This document shows, in pieces, positions 9,492 through 20,100 of a stretch of 64,000 nt of DNA. Numbering within the stretch: the stretch's first letter is position 1; each line of letters begins with the position of its first letter. Position numbers and translations under genes: made by a program. The notes beneath the pieces were generated by a model. It was not told the DNA's origin. It worked only from the letters and a program-made list of their open reading frames with translations, and searched no databases. The stretch is taken from contig NZ_CP133720.1 of NCBI RefSeq assembly GCF_031326225.1, positions 1,860,001-1,924,000 of the forward strand, given 5' to 3'. The DNA comes from Undibacterium cyanobacteriorum. GTDB lineage: Bacteria; Pseudomonadota; Gammaproteobacteria; Burkholderiales; Burkholderiaceae_D.

Positions 9492-9580
9492 CAGAGGTCG
9501 TGGCCTTATGTTTTAGGCGCAGCCGACCTCTGTATCACGACTCGAGCAATAGGAAGGTCCGAGTCTCCTAGTGCCTTCCT
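9492..9580. other. Structured intergenic RNA region after leuA
   Basis: CAGAGGTCG (9492-9500) pairs perfectly with CGACCTCTG (9524-9532), and AGGAAGG (9551-9557) pairs with CCTTCCT (9574-9580). Neither stem is followed by a T-run. They may be 3'-end structures of the leuA transcript or part of a small RNA upstream of the rpsO promoter. Confidence 0.5.
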
Positions 9581-9600
9581 GTGCGAAATCGGCGTAAAAC

Positions 9601-9630
9601 TTGAGTTGGCGCTGGTTTTTGTGCTATAGT
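9601..9630 (+). promoter_or_regulatory. Sigma-70 promoter for rpsO
   Basis: TTGAGT (9601-9606) and TATAGT (9625-9630) are 18 bases apart, 92 bases before the rpsO start. Confidence 0.7.
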
Positions 9631-9722
9631 CGCGGTCTCAGTCGAATTTGATTGAGTTTTTTAATTGTATTTCACGATAATGATGGTTCTTTACTATTGT
9701 TATCGCATGTAAAGGAAATAAG

Positions 9723-9992
9723 ATGTCTATCGAAAAAAGCACTAAAGCCGCTATCGTTGCGGATAACGCCCGTAGTCAAAACGACACAGGTTCTCCAGAA
9801 GTTCAAGTTGCATTGTTGACAGCACGTATCAACGATTTGAACGGTCACTTCAAGGCACACTTGAAAGATCACCACTCACGTCGTGGTTTGATCATGATGG
9901 TTAATCGTCGTAAGAGCTTGTTGTCTTACTTGAAAAAGAAAGATTTGAACCGTTATCGCGCATTGATCGAGAAACTCGGCTTGCGTAAGTAA
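9723..9992 (+). CDS. rpsO: 30S ribosomal protein S15
   Basis: S15 binds 16S rRNA helices 20-22 early in 30S assembly. The 89-residue length and motifs [26 protein letters not shown] and [20 protein letters not shown] match the family exactly. AAAGGAAATAAG precedes the ATG. The gene stands in the conserved rpsO-pnp order with its own promoter and a strong terminator (10049-10085) before pnp. S15 autoregulates translation in other bacteria, but I did not identify the operator here. Confidence 0.98.
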   Translation: MSIEKSTKAAIVADNARSQNDTGSPEVQVALLTARINDLNGHFKAHLKDHHSRRGLIMMVNRRKSLLSYLKKKDLNRYRALIEKLGLRK

Positions 9993-10048
9993 TCTAGTCA
10001 GTAATTTATTCTCGCGAATATTTTGCTAAGCCTAGTAAAGAATTAAGC

Positions 10049-10085
10049 AAAAAGCCTGCGTCAGTTATACTGCCGCAGGCTTTTT
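10049..10085 (+). terminator. Rho-independent terminator between rpsO and pnp
   Basis: AAAAAGCCTGCG (10049-10060) pairs with CGCAGGCTTTTT (10074-10085) across a 13-base loop, with a T-run. Confidence 0.92.
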
Positions 10086-10228
10086 GTCTTTAACGAGCAA
10101 TGAGTTGAAGGTGTGACTTGATTGCTAGGAGTAAGAAGGGCGGCGCAGCAGTGCATCGCTTGTGGTGAGGTGAACGACAGCGCCTGGAAATCTGTCGGCA
10201 TTAGCAGTAAAAAGTGAAAGGACACATT

Positions 10229-12376
10229 GTGTTTAATAAAGTTACAAAAACATTTCAATACGGTCAGCATACAGTGACCATGGAGACTGGCGAAATCGCA
10301 CGTCAATCCTCCGGTGCCGTGATGGTATCGATGGATGATACGGTTGTTTTGGCAACTGTTGTCGCCAAAAAAGACGCAAAACCAGGTCAGGATTTCTTCC
10401 CTTTGACCGTGGATTACATGGAGAAGAGCTACGCTGCAGGTCGTATCCCTGGCGGCTTCTTCAAACGTGAAGGTCGTCCATCCGAAAAAGAAACACTGAC
10501 ATCACGTTTGATCGATCGTCCAATTCGTCCTTTGTTCCCAGAGGGTTATTTGAATGAAGTGCAGGTCATCGTGCACGTTTTGTCTGTGAATCCAGAAATT
10601 GATCCAGATATCGCTTCCATGATCGGCGCATCTGCCGCGATTTGTTTGGCTGGTATTCCATTCAATGGCCCAGTTGGTGCGGCGCGTGTTGGTTATATCG
10701 ACGGTCAATACGTCTTGAACCCAACTGCAACACAATTGAAATCATCGGCCATGGACTTGGTTGTTGCAGGTACTGAATCTGCGGTCTTGATGGTTGAATC
10801 TGAAGCACAACAGTTGTCTGAAGAAGTGATGTTGGGTGCGGTTGTTTACGGCCACGAACAAATGAAAGCAGTCATCGACGCGATTCATGATTTGGTACGT
10901 GACGGTGGTAAACCTGAAGTCGAATGGGCACCCGCTCCAAAAAATGAAACTTTGATCGCTGCAGTAACAGCAGTCGCTGAGCCTTTGTTGCGCGCGGCTT
11001 ACCAAATCAAAGAAAAGCAAGCACGTACAGAGCAATTGAAAGCGGCTAACGCGGCAGTTTCCGCAGCTTTGGCTGATCAAGCAGCTGCAGCTGGCGTTGA
11101 TGCGCCGGACTCCGCTGAAGTCGGCAATATTTTGTTCGACTTGGAATCGAAAATCGTCCGCTCCCAAATTTTGGAGGGTGAGCCACGTATCGACGGTCGC
11201 GACACACGTACAGTGCGTCCAATTTCGATTCGTACCAGCGTCTTGCCACGCACTCACGGTACTGCATTGTTCACTCGCGGTGAAACACAGGCTTTGGTGA
11301 TCGCGACTTTGGGTACGGCACGTGATGAACAGAAGATTGATGCCTTGATGGGTGAATACTCTGATCGCTTCATGTTGCACTACAACATGCCACCGTTCGC
11401 AACTGGCGAAACAGGTCGTGTTGGTACACCAAAACGTCGTGAAATCGGTCACGGCCGTTTGGCAAAACGTGCATTGCAAGCTGCATTGCCATCGCCAGAA
11501 GAGTTTAGCTACTCTGTGCGTTTGGTTTCTGAGATTACAGAATCCAATGGCTCGTCTTCGATGGCTTCCGTGTGCGGTGGTTGCTTGGCCTTGATGGATG
11601 CTGGCGTGCCAATGAAAGCACACGTGGCAGGTATCGCCATGGGCTTGATCAAAGATGGTAATAAGTTTGCGGTCTTGACGGATATCTTGGGCGATGAAGA
11701 TCACCTCGGCGATATGGACTTTAAAGTTGCTGGTACAGCCGACGGTATCACTGCTTTGCAGATGGATATCAAGATTCAAGGTATTACGAAGGAAATCATG
11801 CAAGTCGCTTTGGCGCAAGCAAAAGAAGGTCGCTTGCACATTTTGGCGAAGATGCAAGAAGCAGTTCCATCTGGTCGCGTTGAATTGTCTGACTTTGCGC
11901 CACGTTTGATCACGATTAAGATCAATCCTGAAAAAATTCGTGATGTGATCGGTAAAGGTGGTGCAGTGATCCGTGCTTTGACGGAAGAAACTGGTACACA
12001 AATCGATATCAGTGATGAAGGCGTGGTCACGATCGCTTCTGTCGATGCAGCGGCAGGTCAAGAAGCAAAACGTCGTATCGAAGAGTTGACTGCAGAAGTT
12101 GAAGTCGGCAAGATCTACGAAGGTACAGTCTTGAAGTTGTTGGACTTCGGTGCCATCGTTCAAATCATGCCAGGCAAAGATGGCTTGTTGCACATCAGCC
12201 AAATCGCTAATGAGCGCGTCAATGCAGTTGCCGACTACCTCAAAGAAGGTCAGCAAGTGCGTGTGAAAGTCTTGGAAACAGATGATCGTGGTCGCTTCAA
12301 GTTGTCGATGAAAGCTGCGGTAGAAGCAGCTCCAGCTGCTGAAGCTGGCTCTGCCGAGGGTGCTCCACAGGCGTAA
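10229..12376 (+). CDS. pnp: Polyribonucleotide nucleotidyltransferase (PNPase)
   Basis: PNPase degrades RNA 3' to 5' by phosphorolysis and is a core degradosome subunit. Two RNase PH-like domains are followed by a KH domain ([19 protein letters not shown], near residue 570) and an S1 domain ([18 protein letters not shown], near 625). The C-terminus is Ala-rich. The open frame begins at a GTG at 10214, but the GTG at 10229 is preceded by AAAGGA seven bases upstream and gives the family N-terminus [12 protein letters not shown], so I start there; the protein is 715 residues. A strong terminator follows at 12431-12457. Confidence 0.97.
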   Translation: MFNKVTKTFQYGQHTVTMETGEIARQSSGAVMVSMDDTVVLATVVAKKDAKPGQDFFPLTVDYMEKSYAAGRIPGGFFKREGRPSEKETLTSRLIDRPIRPLFPEGYLNEVQVIVHVLSVNPEIDPDIASMIGASAAICLAGIPFNGPVGAARVGYIDGQYVLNPTATQLKSSAMDLVVAGTESAVLMVESEAQQLSEEVMLGAVVYGHEQMKAVIDAIHDLVRDGGKPEVEWAPAPKNETLIAAVTAVAEPLLRAAYQIKEKQARTEQLKAANAAVSAALADQAAAAGVDAPDSAEVGNILFDLESKIVRSQILEGEPRIDGRDTRTVRPISIRTSVLPRTHGTALFTRGETQALVIATLGTARDEQKIDALMGEYSDRFMLHYNMPPFATGETGRVGTPKRREIGHGRLAKRALQAALPSPEEFSYSVRLVSEITESNGSSSMASVCGGCLALMDAGVPMKAHVAGIAMGLIKDGNKFAVLTDILGDEDHLGDMDFKVAGTADGITALQMDIKIQGITKEIMQVALAQAKEGRLHILAKMQEAVPSGRVELSDFAPRLITIKINPEKIRDVIGKGGAVIRALTEETGTQIDISDEGVVTIASVDAAAGQEAKRRIEELTAEVEVGKIYEGTVLKLLDFGAIVQIMPGKDGLLHISQIANERVNAVADYLKEGQQVRVKVLETDDRGRFKLSMKAAVEAAPAAEAGSAEGAPQA

Positions 12377-12430
12377 CGCTTTTGAGTAACTGAAATGCCG
12401 CGTAGTGGCGTCAAGTTGCTTGGAGAGAAG

Positions 12431-12457
12431 GCCGCTCAGATGCTGAGCGGCTTTTTT
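12431..12457 (+). terminator. Rho-independent terminator after pnp
   Basis: GCCGCTCAG (12431-12439), loop ATG, CTGAGCGGC (12443-12451) and six T form a perfect 9-bp terminator. Confidence 0.95.
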
Positions 12458-12614
12458 ATTGCCCGACGTTTTATGGGAGAGATTGGTGAGGCGCTGCGAT
12501 AAGCTAATGGCTAAGTAATTGTTGATTCTTCTTAGCGTTTATCATTTTGCTGCTTACTTTAAGTAGGCTTTGTTTCTGTTTCGTGTGGGTGATGAGGTTT
12601 GGAGGATAAGGGTT

Positions 12615-13595
12615 ATGCGAGCCATTGAAATTGAGAAATATGGAGGTCCTGAAGTCTTACGTTTGTGTGAGCGCGAGTTACCGAGACCGGGCATTGGTGA
12701 GGTGCTGATTCGAGTGCGGGCGGCGGGGGTAAATCGGCCTGATGTTTTGCAGCGTAAGGGTCTCTATCCTGTGCCAAGTGGTGCCTCTGACCTGCCAGGA
12801 CTTGAAGTGGCTGGAGAGATTGTTGCAGGTGACCTCAATGGGACTGATTTTGCGATAGGGGATGTGGTTTGCGCGTTGGTACAAGGTGGAGGATATGCAG
12901 AATACAGCGTAGCGCCAGTAGTACAGTGCTTGCCCGTGCCGAGTGGATTTTCAATGGAAGAGGCCGCGAGCTTACCTGAGACTTTTTTTACGGTTTGGTC
13001 GAATGTATTTGATCGCGCAGGACTCAAGGCTGGCGAGTCTATTTTGATTCATGGTGGTAGCTCCGGTATTGGGGTAACCGCGGTTCAATTAGCGAAGGCT
13101 TTTGGTGCTAGGGTATTTGCAACTGCAGGTAGTGATGAAAAATGCAAAACTGTTGAGGAGCTGGGGGCGGAGCACTGTGTGAACTACAAGAGTGAGAGTT
13201 TCACGCAGAAAGTGAAGGAACTCACAGGTGGGCGTGGTGTTGATGTCGTGTTGGATATGGTGGCTGCGAAATATCTCCCTGCGAATTTGGAGGTATTGGC
13301 GGATGACGGACGTTTGGTTGTTATCGCATTGCTAGGTGGGGCTAAGGCGGAATTGGATATGGGGCAGATCTTACGTCGCAGATTGACCGTTACTGGATCG
13401 ACCTTGCGCGCACGTAGCATCGCCTTCAAGTCGGATATTGCGCAATCCCTCAGGCGGCATGTTTGGCCTCTGCTCGAAAGTCGTACGATTAAGCCTGTAA
13501 TTTTCCAGAGTTTTACACTGGACCAAGCGGATCAAGCGCATCGTCTCATGGAGAGTAGTGCGCATATTGGGAAGATTATGCTGCGGCTTGACTAG
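12615..13595 (+). CDS. NAD(P)H quinone oxidoreductase (zinc-free MDR, PIG3-like)
   Basis: A 326-residue medium-chain dehydrogenase/reductase without the zinc-ligand cysteines of alcohol dehydrogenases. The N-terminal MRAIEIEKYGGPEVL and GVNRPDVLQRKGLYP, and the nucleotide-binding HGGSSGIGVTAVQLAKAFGA near residue 145, match the PIG3/QOR group, which reduces quinones with NADPH. The frame is open from 12570, but the ATG at 12615, shortly after a GGAGGATAAGGG stretch, gives the conserved N-terminus. It sits between pnp and tpiA and ends with its own terminator, so it is a single-gene unit. The physiological substrate cannot be told from sequence. Confidence 0.92.
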   Translation: MRAIEIEKYGGPEVLRLCERELPRPGIGEVLIRVRAAGVNRPDVLQRKGLYPVPSGASDLPGLEVAGEIVAGDLNGTDFAIGDVVCALVQGGGYAEYSVAPVVQCLPVPSGFSMEEAASLPETFFTVWSNVFDRAGLKAGESILIHGGSSGIGVTAVQLAKAFGARVFATAGSDEKCKTVEELGAEHCVNYKSESFTQKVKELTGGRGVDVVLDMVAAKYLPANLEVLADDGRLVVIALLGGAKAELDMGQILRRRLTVTGSTLRARSIAFKSDIAQSLRRHVWPLLESRTIKPVIFQSFTLDQADQAHRLMESSAHIGKIMLRLD

Positions 13596-13607
13596 ATGGG
13601 AAATTTC

Positions 13608-13636
13608 GTCCGCCTTCGGCCAGGCAGACTTTTTTT
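13608..13636 (+). terminator. Rho-independent terminator after quinone oxidoreductase
   Basis: GTCCGCC (13608-13614) and GGCAGAC (13623-13629) form a 7-bp stem with one mismatch, followed by a run of seven T. Confidence 0.75.
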
Positions 13637-13707
13637 AGAAAGTTTTTATAAATACCTCAAATTTGATGTCTCTTTTGCATTTTTGAGCTGTAATTGGGCC
13701 TTGAAAA

Positions 13708-13737
13708 TTGACCCTGTATTACTCAACAGGCTACAAT
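13708..13737 (+). promoter_or_regulatory. Sigma-70 promoter upstream of tpiA
   Basis: TTGACC (13708-13713) and TACAAT (13732-13737) are separated by 18 bases, 82 bases before the tpiA ATG. It may also serve secG. Confidence 0.75.
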
Positions 13738-13819
13738 AGACAGTTATTCATAGAATTTGTGGCCGTTCTTACGCGCTGTATGGCGGGTAAGCAAGGTCCT
13801 AACTGAAATTGCTGAAAAT

Positions 13820-14578
13820 ATGTCACAACAACGACGCATACTTATCGCCGGTAATTGGAAGATGAATGGCAGCTTAAAAGCCAATTCGGAGCTGATTGAT
13901 GGTTTGAAAAAAGCTGAGCTTGGCGCGAGTTCGCCAGAGGTCTTGGTTTGTGTTCCGACTGCGTACTTGGCGCAAGCAAATGATTTGTTGAAGTCGACAA
14001 AGATTGAGTTGGGTGCGCAAGATGTGTCGGCTCATCAAGCAGGCGCCTATACTGGTGAAGTATCTTCGACAATGTTGTCTGATTTTGCGTGTCAATATGT
14101 GATCGTCGGCCACTCTGAGCGTCGTGCATATCACCATGAATCGAATGAATTGGTTGCGCAAAAAGCTTTGCAATCTTTGCGTGCCAATATTTTTCCGATT
14201 GTCTGTGTTGGTGAGACGTTGGAGCAGCGCGAGGCTGGCAAGACAAGTGATGTTGTTGTGTCGCAGTTGCGCGCAGTCATGGATGTGCTTGATGATGGTG
14301 CTTTGGCTCGCATCGTTGTTGCGTATGAGCCTGTTTGGGCGATTGGTACGGGTAAGACGGCGACACCTGACATGGCGCAGGAAGTGCATGCAGTTTTGCG
14401 CGCTACGCTTGCGGAGCGTAGCGAGTTCGCTGCTGCGAGAGTCAGGATTTTGTATGGTGGAAGCATGAAACCTGAAAATGCAAAAGACTTACTTTCTATG
14501 CCTGATATTGATGGTGGTCTGATTGGTGGTGCATCGTTGAAAGCAAGTGACTTTTTGGCGATTGTGGCTGCAGCTTAA
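13820..14578 (+). CDS. tpiA: Triosephosphate isomerase
   Basis: TpiA interconverts dihydroxyacetone phosphate and glyceraldehyde 3-phosphate. The catalytic lysine (GNWKMNG), histidine (VGHSERR) and glutamate ([14 protein letters not shown]) are all present. The flexible phosphate loop is in the last motif, and [12 protein letters not shown] near the C-terminus completes the phosphate site. The frame is open from 13757, but [17 protein letters not shown] from the ATG at 13820 is the family start and gives 252 residues. tpiA-secG-tRNA-Leu-nuoA is the common order in betaproteobacteria. Confidence 0.97.
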   Translation: MSQQRRILIAGNWKMNGSLKANSELIDGLKKAELGASSPEVLVCVPTAYLAQANDLLKSTKIELGAQDVSAHQAGAYTGEVSSTMLSDFACQYVIVGHSERRAYHHESNELVAQKALQSLRANIFPIVCVGETLEQREAGKTSDVVVSQLRAVMDVLDDGALARIVVAYEPVWAIGTGKTATPDMAQEVHAVLRATLAERSEFAAARVRILYGGSMKPENAKDLLSMPDIDGGLIGGASLKASDFLAIVAAA

Positions 14579-14659
14579 AGGGTTTGGCTTGAAAATCCTG
14601 CGATTGGATTTTTATTGTTGTGGTTTTTGTGTGGTCTATCTTTTTTCTTGGATGTGTAA

Positions 14660-15019
14660 ATGAATGCTTCTTTGTCTTTGGTGGTAACTGTTGTGCAGGT
14701 AATCTCAGCACTAGTGATTGTTGGCTTGGTTTTGCTGCAGCACGGTAAGGGTGCAGATATGGGGGCATCATTTGGTTCTGGTGCATCCGGTAGTCTGTTT
14801 GGCGCAACAGGTTCCTCAAATTTTTTGTCTAAATCAACGGCAATCGCGGTAGCTGTATTTTTTATCGCTACTTTGATTTTGACGAGTATCGGTGCGAATA
14901 AAGGTCCTGCTGCGGGCGTGATGGATAAATTGTCTGCAGCATCTGCGTCGGCGCCTGCGGTATCTGCGCCAGCATCCGCGGCAAGTGCGCCAGTTCAATC
15001 CTCTGATATTCCAAAATAA
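14660..15019 (+). CDS. secG: Preprotein translocase subunit SecG
   Basis: SecG is the small third subunit of the SecYEG channel and aids protein export. The 119-residue protein has two membrane helices ([20 protein letters not shown] and [20 protein letters not shown]) joined by the conserved loop [20 protein letters not shown]. The C-terminal tail is rich in Ala, Ser and Pro, as in relatives. It follows tpiA by 81 bases and precedes tRNA-Leu. Confidence 0.96.
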   Translation: MNASLSLVVTVVQVISALVIVGLVLLQHGKGADMGASFGSGASGSLFGATGSSNFLSKSTAIAVAVFFIATLILTSIGANKGPAAGVMDKLSAASASAPAVSAPASAASAPVQSSDIPK

Positions 15020-15104
15020 TTGATCTTGCGCAGCAAAAAATTCTTGAATTCCTGCAATTGTGCGTTGAACAATTGCTCTGAAGAGAGTAAAATGCTGTGC
15101 TTAT

Positions 15105-15189
15105 GCCGACGTGGTGAAATTGGTAGACACGCTATCTTGAGGGGGTAGTGGCGAAAGCTGTACGAGTTCGAGTCTCGTCGTCGGCACCA
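15105..15189 (+). tRNA. tRNA-Leu (anticodon GAG)
   Basis: An 85-base tRNA with a 7-bp acceptor stem (GCCGACG with CGTCGGC), anticodon stem CTATC/GGTAG and loop TTGAGGG giving anticodon GAG, a long variable arm (GGCGAAAGC), a T-arm with TTCGAGT, and an encoded ACCA end. It reads CTC and CTT codons. It lies between secG and nuoA; a small hairpin AATCAGC/GCTGATT follows it. Confidence 0.97.
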
Positions 15190-15315
15190 GTTAAAATCAG
15201 CTGTTCTTGCTGATTCAATCGAGGACGTGGTTGCTTAGTGGTTGCATTAATGGTTTGAGCAATCACTCAATCATGCAATTAATAACAAAGTTGCGTTTTT
15301 ATACGGATATCTAAC

Positions 15316-15675
15316 GTGAACCTCGAAAATTATTTCCCAGTTCTTCTCTTTATTTTGGTCGGTATTGCGGTCGGTATTGTGCCGCAGGTGTTGGGTCGTT
15401 TGATCGCGCCGCATCGCCCAGATAGTCAAAAAACCTCGGCCTACGAATGTGGCTTTGAGGCCTTTGAAGATGCGCGTATGAAGTTTGACGTGCGTTATTA
15501 TTTGATCGCGATTTTGTTTATTTTGTTTGATCTCGAAACCGCATTCTTTTTCCCGTGGGCTGTTTCAGTGAAAGAGCTCGGTTGGACAGGTTTCTTGGTG
15601 ATGCTAGGCTTCATTCTCGAATTCGCTGTTGGTTTTTGGTATATCTGGAAAAAAGGCGCCCTTGATTGGGAATGA
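15316..15675 (+). CDS. nuoA: NADH-quinone oxidoreductase subunit A
   Basis: NuoA is a small membrane subunit of complex I near the quinone site. The 119-residue protein has three membrane helices and the conserved loop [20 protein letters not shown], whose cysteine lies in the mobile loop near NuoH. The start codon is GTG with a weak ribosome binding site. It is the first gene of the complete nuoA-N operon, about 125 bases after tRNA-Leu. Confidence 0.97.
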   Translation: MNLENYFPVLLFILVGIAVGIVPQVLGRLIAPHRPDSQKTSAYECGFEAFEDARMKFDVRYYLIAILFILFDLETAFFFPWAVSVKELGWTGFLVMLGFILEFAVGFWYIWKKGALDWE

Positions 15676-15693
15676 CCTGGTTAGGAAAAATAT

Positions 15694-16170
15694 ATGTCGA
15701 TCGAAGGCGTATTAAGCGAAGGCTTTGTAACGACCAGCTTGGATAAGCTGATTAACTGGACGCAGACCGGCTCAATGTGGCCGATGACATTTGGTTTGGC
15801 ATGCTGTGCGGTTGAGATGATGCACGCGGGTTGCTCGCGTTACGATCTTGACCGTTTTGGTATTGTGTTTCGTCCTTCTCCACGTCAGTCAGACGTCATG
15901 ATCGTAGCTGGGACTTTGTGTAACAAAATGGCGCCAGCCTTGCGTAAGGTGTACGATCAAATGGCGGAGCCACGTTGGGTGGTGTCAATGGGTTCCTGTG
16001 CAAATGGCGGTGGCTATTATCACTACTCCTACTCAGTTGTGCGTGGTTGTGATCGTATTGTGCCGGTCGATGTGTATGTGCCTGGTTGCCCTCCGACAGC
16101 AGAAGCGCTCATTTACGGCATTATTCAGCTTCAAAATAAGATTAAGCGGAACAACACGATCGCGCGTTGA
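15694..16170 (+). CDS. nuoB: NADH-quinone oxidoreductase subunit B
   Basis: NuoB carries cluster N2, the last iron-sulfur centre before ubiquinone. The four cluster cysteines are the tandem pair C37-C38 (ACCAVEMM), C102 (GSCANGGG) and C132 ([10 protein letters not shown]). Length 158 is normal. The start follows TTAGGAAAAATAT, 18 bases after nuoA. Confidence 0.98.
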   Translation: MSIEGVLSEGFVTTSLDKLINWTQTGSMWPMTFGLACCAVEMMHAGCSRYDLDRFGIVFRPSPRQSDVMIVAGTLCNKMAPALRKVYDQMAEPRWVVSMGSCANGGGYYHYSYSVVRGCDRIVPVDVYVPGCPPTAEALIYGIIQLQNKIKRNNTIAR

Positions 16171-16239
16171 TCCCGATTTGTCGCGTTCATGCTAGCTTAG
16201 AAAAACTAGGTCAGAAAAATCAGATCACTTTAAAGCAAT

Positions 16240-16839
16240 ATGACTACCAAATTAGAAAATCTTGATGCAGCCGTGAAAGCGGTCATCGGCGAGCGACTCG
16301 TGCAGTCGCAATTGGCGCTGGGTGAGCTCACAGTTGTGGTTTCTGCAGGCGATTATCTGCAAGTGATGCGTGATTTGCGTGATCGTGAAGAGACGCGTTT
16401 TGAAGAAATGATCGACCTGTGTGGTGTTGATTATTCGACTTATGGCGATGGCGCTTGGGATGGTAAGCGATTTGCTGTGGTATCTCATTTGTTGTCGATC
16501 AAAAATAACTGGCGCTTGCGTGTTCGTGTTTTTGCTGAAGATGATGATTTTCCAGTCGTCGCTTCACTCGCTGACGTATGGTCAACCGCGAACTGGTACG
16601 AGCGTGAAGCGTTCGATTTGTTCGGTATTTTGTTCGATGGCCACAACGACTTGCGTCGCATCTTGACTGATTATGGCTTTATCGGTCACCCATTCCGTAA
16701 AGATTTCCCTGTCTCTGGTTACGTTGAGATGCGCTATGACGCCGATCAAAAACGTGTGGTGTATCAGCCAGTGACGATCGAACCACGTGAAAATACGCCG
16801 CGCATCATTCGCGAAGAAAACTACGGGATAAAGGCTTAA
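16240..16839 (+). CDS. nuoC: NADH-quinone oxidoreductase subunit C
   Basis: NuoC is the 30-kDa-type connecting subunit of the peripheral arm. The family signature is seen as [20 protein letters not shown] followed by [19 protein letters not shown]. The 199-residue protein is separate from NuoD, unlike the E. coli NuoCD fusion. It is ten bases before nuoD. Confidence 0.97.
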   Translation: MTTKLENLDAAVKAVIGERLVQSQLALGELTVVVSAGDYLQVMRDLRDREETRFEEMIDLCGVDYSTYGDGAWDGKRFAVVSHLLSIKNNWRLRVRVFAEDDDFPVVASLADVWSTANWYEREAFDLFGILFDGHNDLRRILTDYGFIGHPFRKDFPVSGYVEMRYDADQKRVVYQPVTIEPRENTPRIIREENYGIKA

Positions 16840-16849
16840 AGGTAATTCG

Positions 16850-18103
16850 ATGGCTGAAATTAAAAATTACACCCTGAACTTTGGTCCCCAGCATCCTGCA
16901 GCGCACGGTGTTTTGCGTTTGGTTTTGGAGCTTGATGGTGAGGTGATTCAACGCGCTGATCCGCATATCGGTCTCTTGCACCGCGCGACTGAAAAGCTCG
17001 CCGAACAAAAAACATTCTTGCAGTCCGTTCCTTACATGGATCGATTGGACTACGTCTCGATGATGTCCAATGAGCACGCGTATGTGATGGCAATTGAGCG
17101 TATGCTGGGCCTCGAAGTCCCTTTGCGTGCGCAGTACATTCGCGTGATGTTCGATGAAATCACACGTTTGTTGAACCACTTGTTGTGGATCGGCGCGCAT
17201 GCGCTTGACGTTGGTGCAATGGCGGTGATTTTGTACGCGTTCCGTGAGCGTGAGGATTTGATGGATTGCTACGAAGCAGTGTCTGGTGCTCGTATGCATG
17301 CAGCTTACTACCGTCCAGGTGGTGTGTATCGTGATTTGCCGGACGAAATGCCAAAGCATAAAGCGTCCTTGTTGAAAAACGAAAAGGCAATGCGTTTGCT
17401 CAATGAAAATCGTCAAGGTTCTTTGCTTGATTTCATTGAAGACTTCACAAACCGCTTCCCTAAATACGTCGATGAGTATGAAACCTTGTTGACGGACAAC
17501 CGTATTTGGAAACAACGTTTGGTCGGTATTGGCGTGGTGTCTCCTGAGCGTGCGATGGCCATGGGCTTTACTGGTCCGATGTTGCGTGGTTCTGGCGTCG
17601 AATGGGATTTGCGTAAGAAACAACCGTATGAAGTCTACGATTTGCTCGACTTCGATATTCCTGTTGGTGTGAATGGCGATAGTTATGATCGTTACTTGGT
17701 GCGCGTTGAAGAAATGCGTCAATCGAATCGCATCATCAAGCAATGCGTTGAATGGTTGCGTAACAACCCAGGTCCAGTGATGTCAACCAATCACAAAGTG
17801 ACGCCACCAAGCCGCGTGAATATGAAGACGAATATGGAAGAGTTGATCCATCACTTCAAACTGTTCACGGAAGGTTTCCATGTGCCAGTCGGTGAAGCTT
17901 ATGCTGCAGTGGAACATCCCAAAGGTGAGTTTGGTATTTACTTGATGTCTGATGGTGCTAATAAACCATATCGTATGAAAATCCGTGCGCCTGGTTTCGC
18001 TCATTTGCAAGGCTTAGATGAAATGGCGAAGGGCCACATGATTGCTGACGCAGTGACGATCATTGGTACTCAAGATATCGTCTTCGGTGAAATCGACCGA
18101 TAA
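16850..18103 (+). CDS. nuoD: NADH-quinone oxidoreductase subunit D
   Basis: NuoD is the 49-kDa-type subunit that forms the quinone-binding cavity with NuoB. It shows [13 protein letters not shown] near the N-terminus (with the conserved His at the quinone site), [14 protein letters not shown] and the C-terminal DIVFGEIDR. The 417-residue length is standard. A 312-codon frame lies antisense to it but is an artefact of codon bias. Confidence 0.98.
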   Translation: MAEIKNYTLNFGPQHPAAHGVLRLVLELDGEVIQRADPHIGLLHRATEKLAEQKTFLQSVPYMDRLDYVSMMSNEHAYVMAIERMLGLEVPLRAQYIRVMFDEITRLLNHLLWIGAHALDVGAMAVILYAFREREDLMDCYEAVSGARMHAAYYRPGGVYRDLPDEMPKHKASLLKNEKAMRLLNENRQGSLLDFIEDFTNRFPKYVDEYETLLTDNRIWKQRLVGIGVVSPERAMAMGFTGPMLRGSGVEWDLRKKQPYEVYDLLDFDIPVGVNGDSYDRYLVRVEEMRQSNRIIKQCVEWLRNNPGPVMSTNHKVTPPSRVNMKTNMEELIHHFKLFTEGFHVPVGEAYAAVEHPKGEFGIYLMSDGANKPYRMKIRAPGFAHLQGLDEMAKGHMIADAVTIIGTQDIVFGEIDR

Positions 18104-18235
18104 TCGTTTGAATGATTGAGTCATGCGTGTTAGCCATAGTTGCCGAACGCAATATGCAAAATCAAGTAAGACTAAAGAAATAAAAATTGATGAAAGATTG
18201 GCTCGCACGACGAGCTAATAGTTGAGGCAAGAGCG

Positions 18236-18733
18236 ATGATCCTATCAGAGCAAGCATTAAAGAAAATTGATCGCGAATTAGCGAAGTTTCCAGCGGACCA
18301 AAGACAATCGGCGGTCATGGCGGCTTTGGCTATCGCTCAGGATGAAACCAATTGGTTGTCTCCAGAAGTGATGCAATTCGTGGCTGATTACATTGGCATG
18401 CCAGCGGTGGCCGTACAAGAAGTGGCAACCTTCTACAACATGTATAACACCAAACCAGTTGGTCAGTACAAGATCACCGTTTGCACCAACTTGCCTTGCG
18501 CTCTGTCCGGTGGTGAACGTGCGGCACATCACTTGAAACAAAAATTAGGTCTCGATTATAAAGAAACCTCCGCCGATGGCAAATTCACTTTGATGGAAGG
18601 TGAATGCATGGGCGCGTGCGGCGATGCGCCAGTCATGTTGGTTAACAACAAGCGTATGTGCAGCTTCATGTCGAATGACAAGATCGACGCATTGGTGAGT
18701 GAACTGAATCAAACAGCAGAGGCGGGTAAATAA
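18236..18733 (+). CDS. nuoE: NADH-quinone oxidoreductase subunit E
   Basis: NuoE holds the [2Fe-2S] cluster N1a in a thioredoxin-like fold. The ligands are C83 and C88 (CTNLPC) and C124 and C128 ([11 protein letters not shown]). Its stop codon overlaps the nuoF start by one base (TAATG), indicating coupled translation. The 132-base gap from nuoD has no visible gene. Confidence 0.97.
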   Translation: MILSEQALKKIDRELAKFPADQRQSAVMAALAIAQDETNWLSPEVMQFVADYIGMPAVAVQEVATFYNMYNTKPVGQYKITVCTNLPCALSGGERAAHHLKQKLGLDYKETSADGKFTLMEGECMGACGDAPVMLVNNKRMCSFMSNDKIDALVSELNQTAEAGK

Positions 18734-20028
18734 TGACGAGTCTACATAATCGCCATATCAAGCCATTGATTCTCGCCGGATTAGACGGTAAAAACTGGCA
18801 CTTGCAAGACTATGTAGCACGTGGTGGCTATCAGTCTTTGAAACGTATTCTCGACGAAAAAATCCCCCCTGAACAAGTGATCGCAGAGTTGAAGGCATCC
18901 TCCTTGCGTGGTCGTGGTGGTGCGGGTTTCCCAACCGGCTTGAAGTGGAGCTTCATGCCACGTCAATTTCCAGGCCAAAAATACCTCGTCTGTAATACGG
19001 ACGAAGGCGAGCCAGGTACATTCAAAGATCGTGACATCATTCGCTATAACCCGCATGCATTAATTGAAGGTATGGCCATCGGTGCTTACGCGATGGGCAT
19101 TACGGTAGGCTATAACTACATTCACGGTGAGATTTTTGCTGACTACGACCGTTTTGAAGAGGCGCTGGAAGAAGCGCGTGCGGCCGGTATGTTGGGTGAT
19201 CGCATTCATGGTTCGGATTTTTCTTTCCAATTGCACGCCTTCCATGGTTATGGTGCGTACATCTGCGGCGAAGAAACTGCTTTGTTAGAGTCTCTCGAAG
19301 GTAAGAAAGGTCAGCCACGCTTCAAACCGCCATTCCCAGCGAGTTTCGGTTTATATGGCAAACCAACGACGATCAATAACACCGAAACATTCGCCGCTGT
19401 GCCTTTCGTTTTGGCGATGGGCGGTGAAGCGTATGCTGCTTTGGGTAAGCCGAACAACGGTGGCACAAAGATTTTCTCCATGTCGGGTGACGTGGCGAAA
19501 CCAGGTAACTATGAAGTCCCGCTTGGAACGCCGTTCGCTACCTTGCTGGAATTAGCAGGCGGTATGCGCGATGGTAAAAAAATCAAAGCGGTTATTCCAG
19601 GTGGTTCCTCGATGCCAGTGCTGACTGGTGAAGTCATGATGGCGACGGACATGGACTACGATTCGATTGCGAAAGCAGGATCGATGTTGGGTTCTGGCGC
19701 TGTGATCGTGATGGACGAAACACGTTGCATGGTCAAATCTTTGTTGCGTTTGTCCTACTTCTATTTTGAAGAGTCTTGCGGACAATGTACGCCTTGCCGC
19801 GAAGGTACAGGTTGGTTGTATCGCATGGTCCATCGCATCGAAAACGGTCAAGGCCGCCCAGAAGATTTAGATATGTTGAATGCAGTGGCGGATGGTATTC
19901 AAGGTCGCACAATTTGTGCCTTGGGTGATGCTGCCGCAATGCCTGTGCGTGCGTTCATTAAGAATTTCCGTGAAGAGTTTGAGTATCACATCGAGCATAA
20001 GCATTGCTTAGTGCCGACGTATCTGTAA
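18733..20028 (+). CDS. nuoF: NADH-quinone oxidoreductase subunit F
   Basis: NuoF binds NADH and FMN and carries cluster N3. The NADH-binding glycine-rich stretch is [14 protein letters not shown], the FMN region includes [15 protein letters not shown], and the cluster motif is [12 protein letters not shown] near residue 355, with the fourth cysteine in TICALGDAA. The length of 431 is normal. Confidence 0.98.
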   Translation: MTSLHNRHIKPLILAGLDGKNWHLQDYVARGGYQSLKRILDEKIPPEQVIAELKASSLRGRGGAGFPTGLKWSFMPRQFPGQKYLVCNTDEGEPGTFKDRDIIRYNPHALIEGMAIGAYAMGITVGYNYIHGEIFADYDRFEEALEEARAAGMLGDRIHGSDFSFQLHAFHGYGAYICGEETALLESLEGKKGQPRFKPPFPASFGLYGKPTTINNTETFAAVPFVLAMGGEAYAALGKPNNGGTKIFSMSGDVAKPGNYEVPLGTPFATLLELAGGMRDGKKIKAVIPGGSSMPVLTGEVMMATDMDYDSIAKAGSMLGSGAVIVMDETRCMVKSLLRLSYFYFEESCGQCTPCREGTGWLYRMVHRIENGQGRPEDLDMLNAVADGIQGRTICALGDAAAMPVRAFIKNFREEFEYHIEHKHCLVPTYL

Positions 20029-20100
20029 AAAAATGTGTTGATTAGGATTGCGTGATCCTAGTCTGAAAAAATTATTCGCTTAGCGTACCTAGAGCACACC

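Noticed and set aside
10742..12256. 504-codon open frame on the minus strand
   Set aside because: It is fully antisense to pnp, and its translation is rich in Cys, His, Phe and Gln without any known fold. It arises from the codon bias of pnp.
16805..17743. 312-codon open frame on the minus strand
   Set aside because: Antisense to nuoD, with the same kind of His/Thr/Phe-rich nonsense translation.
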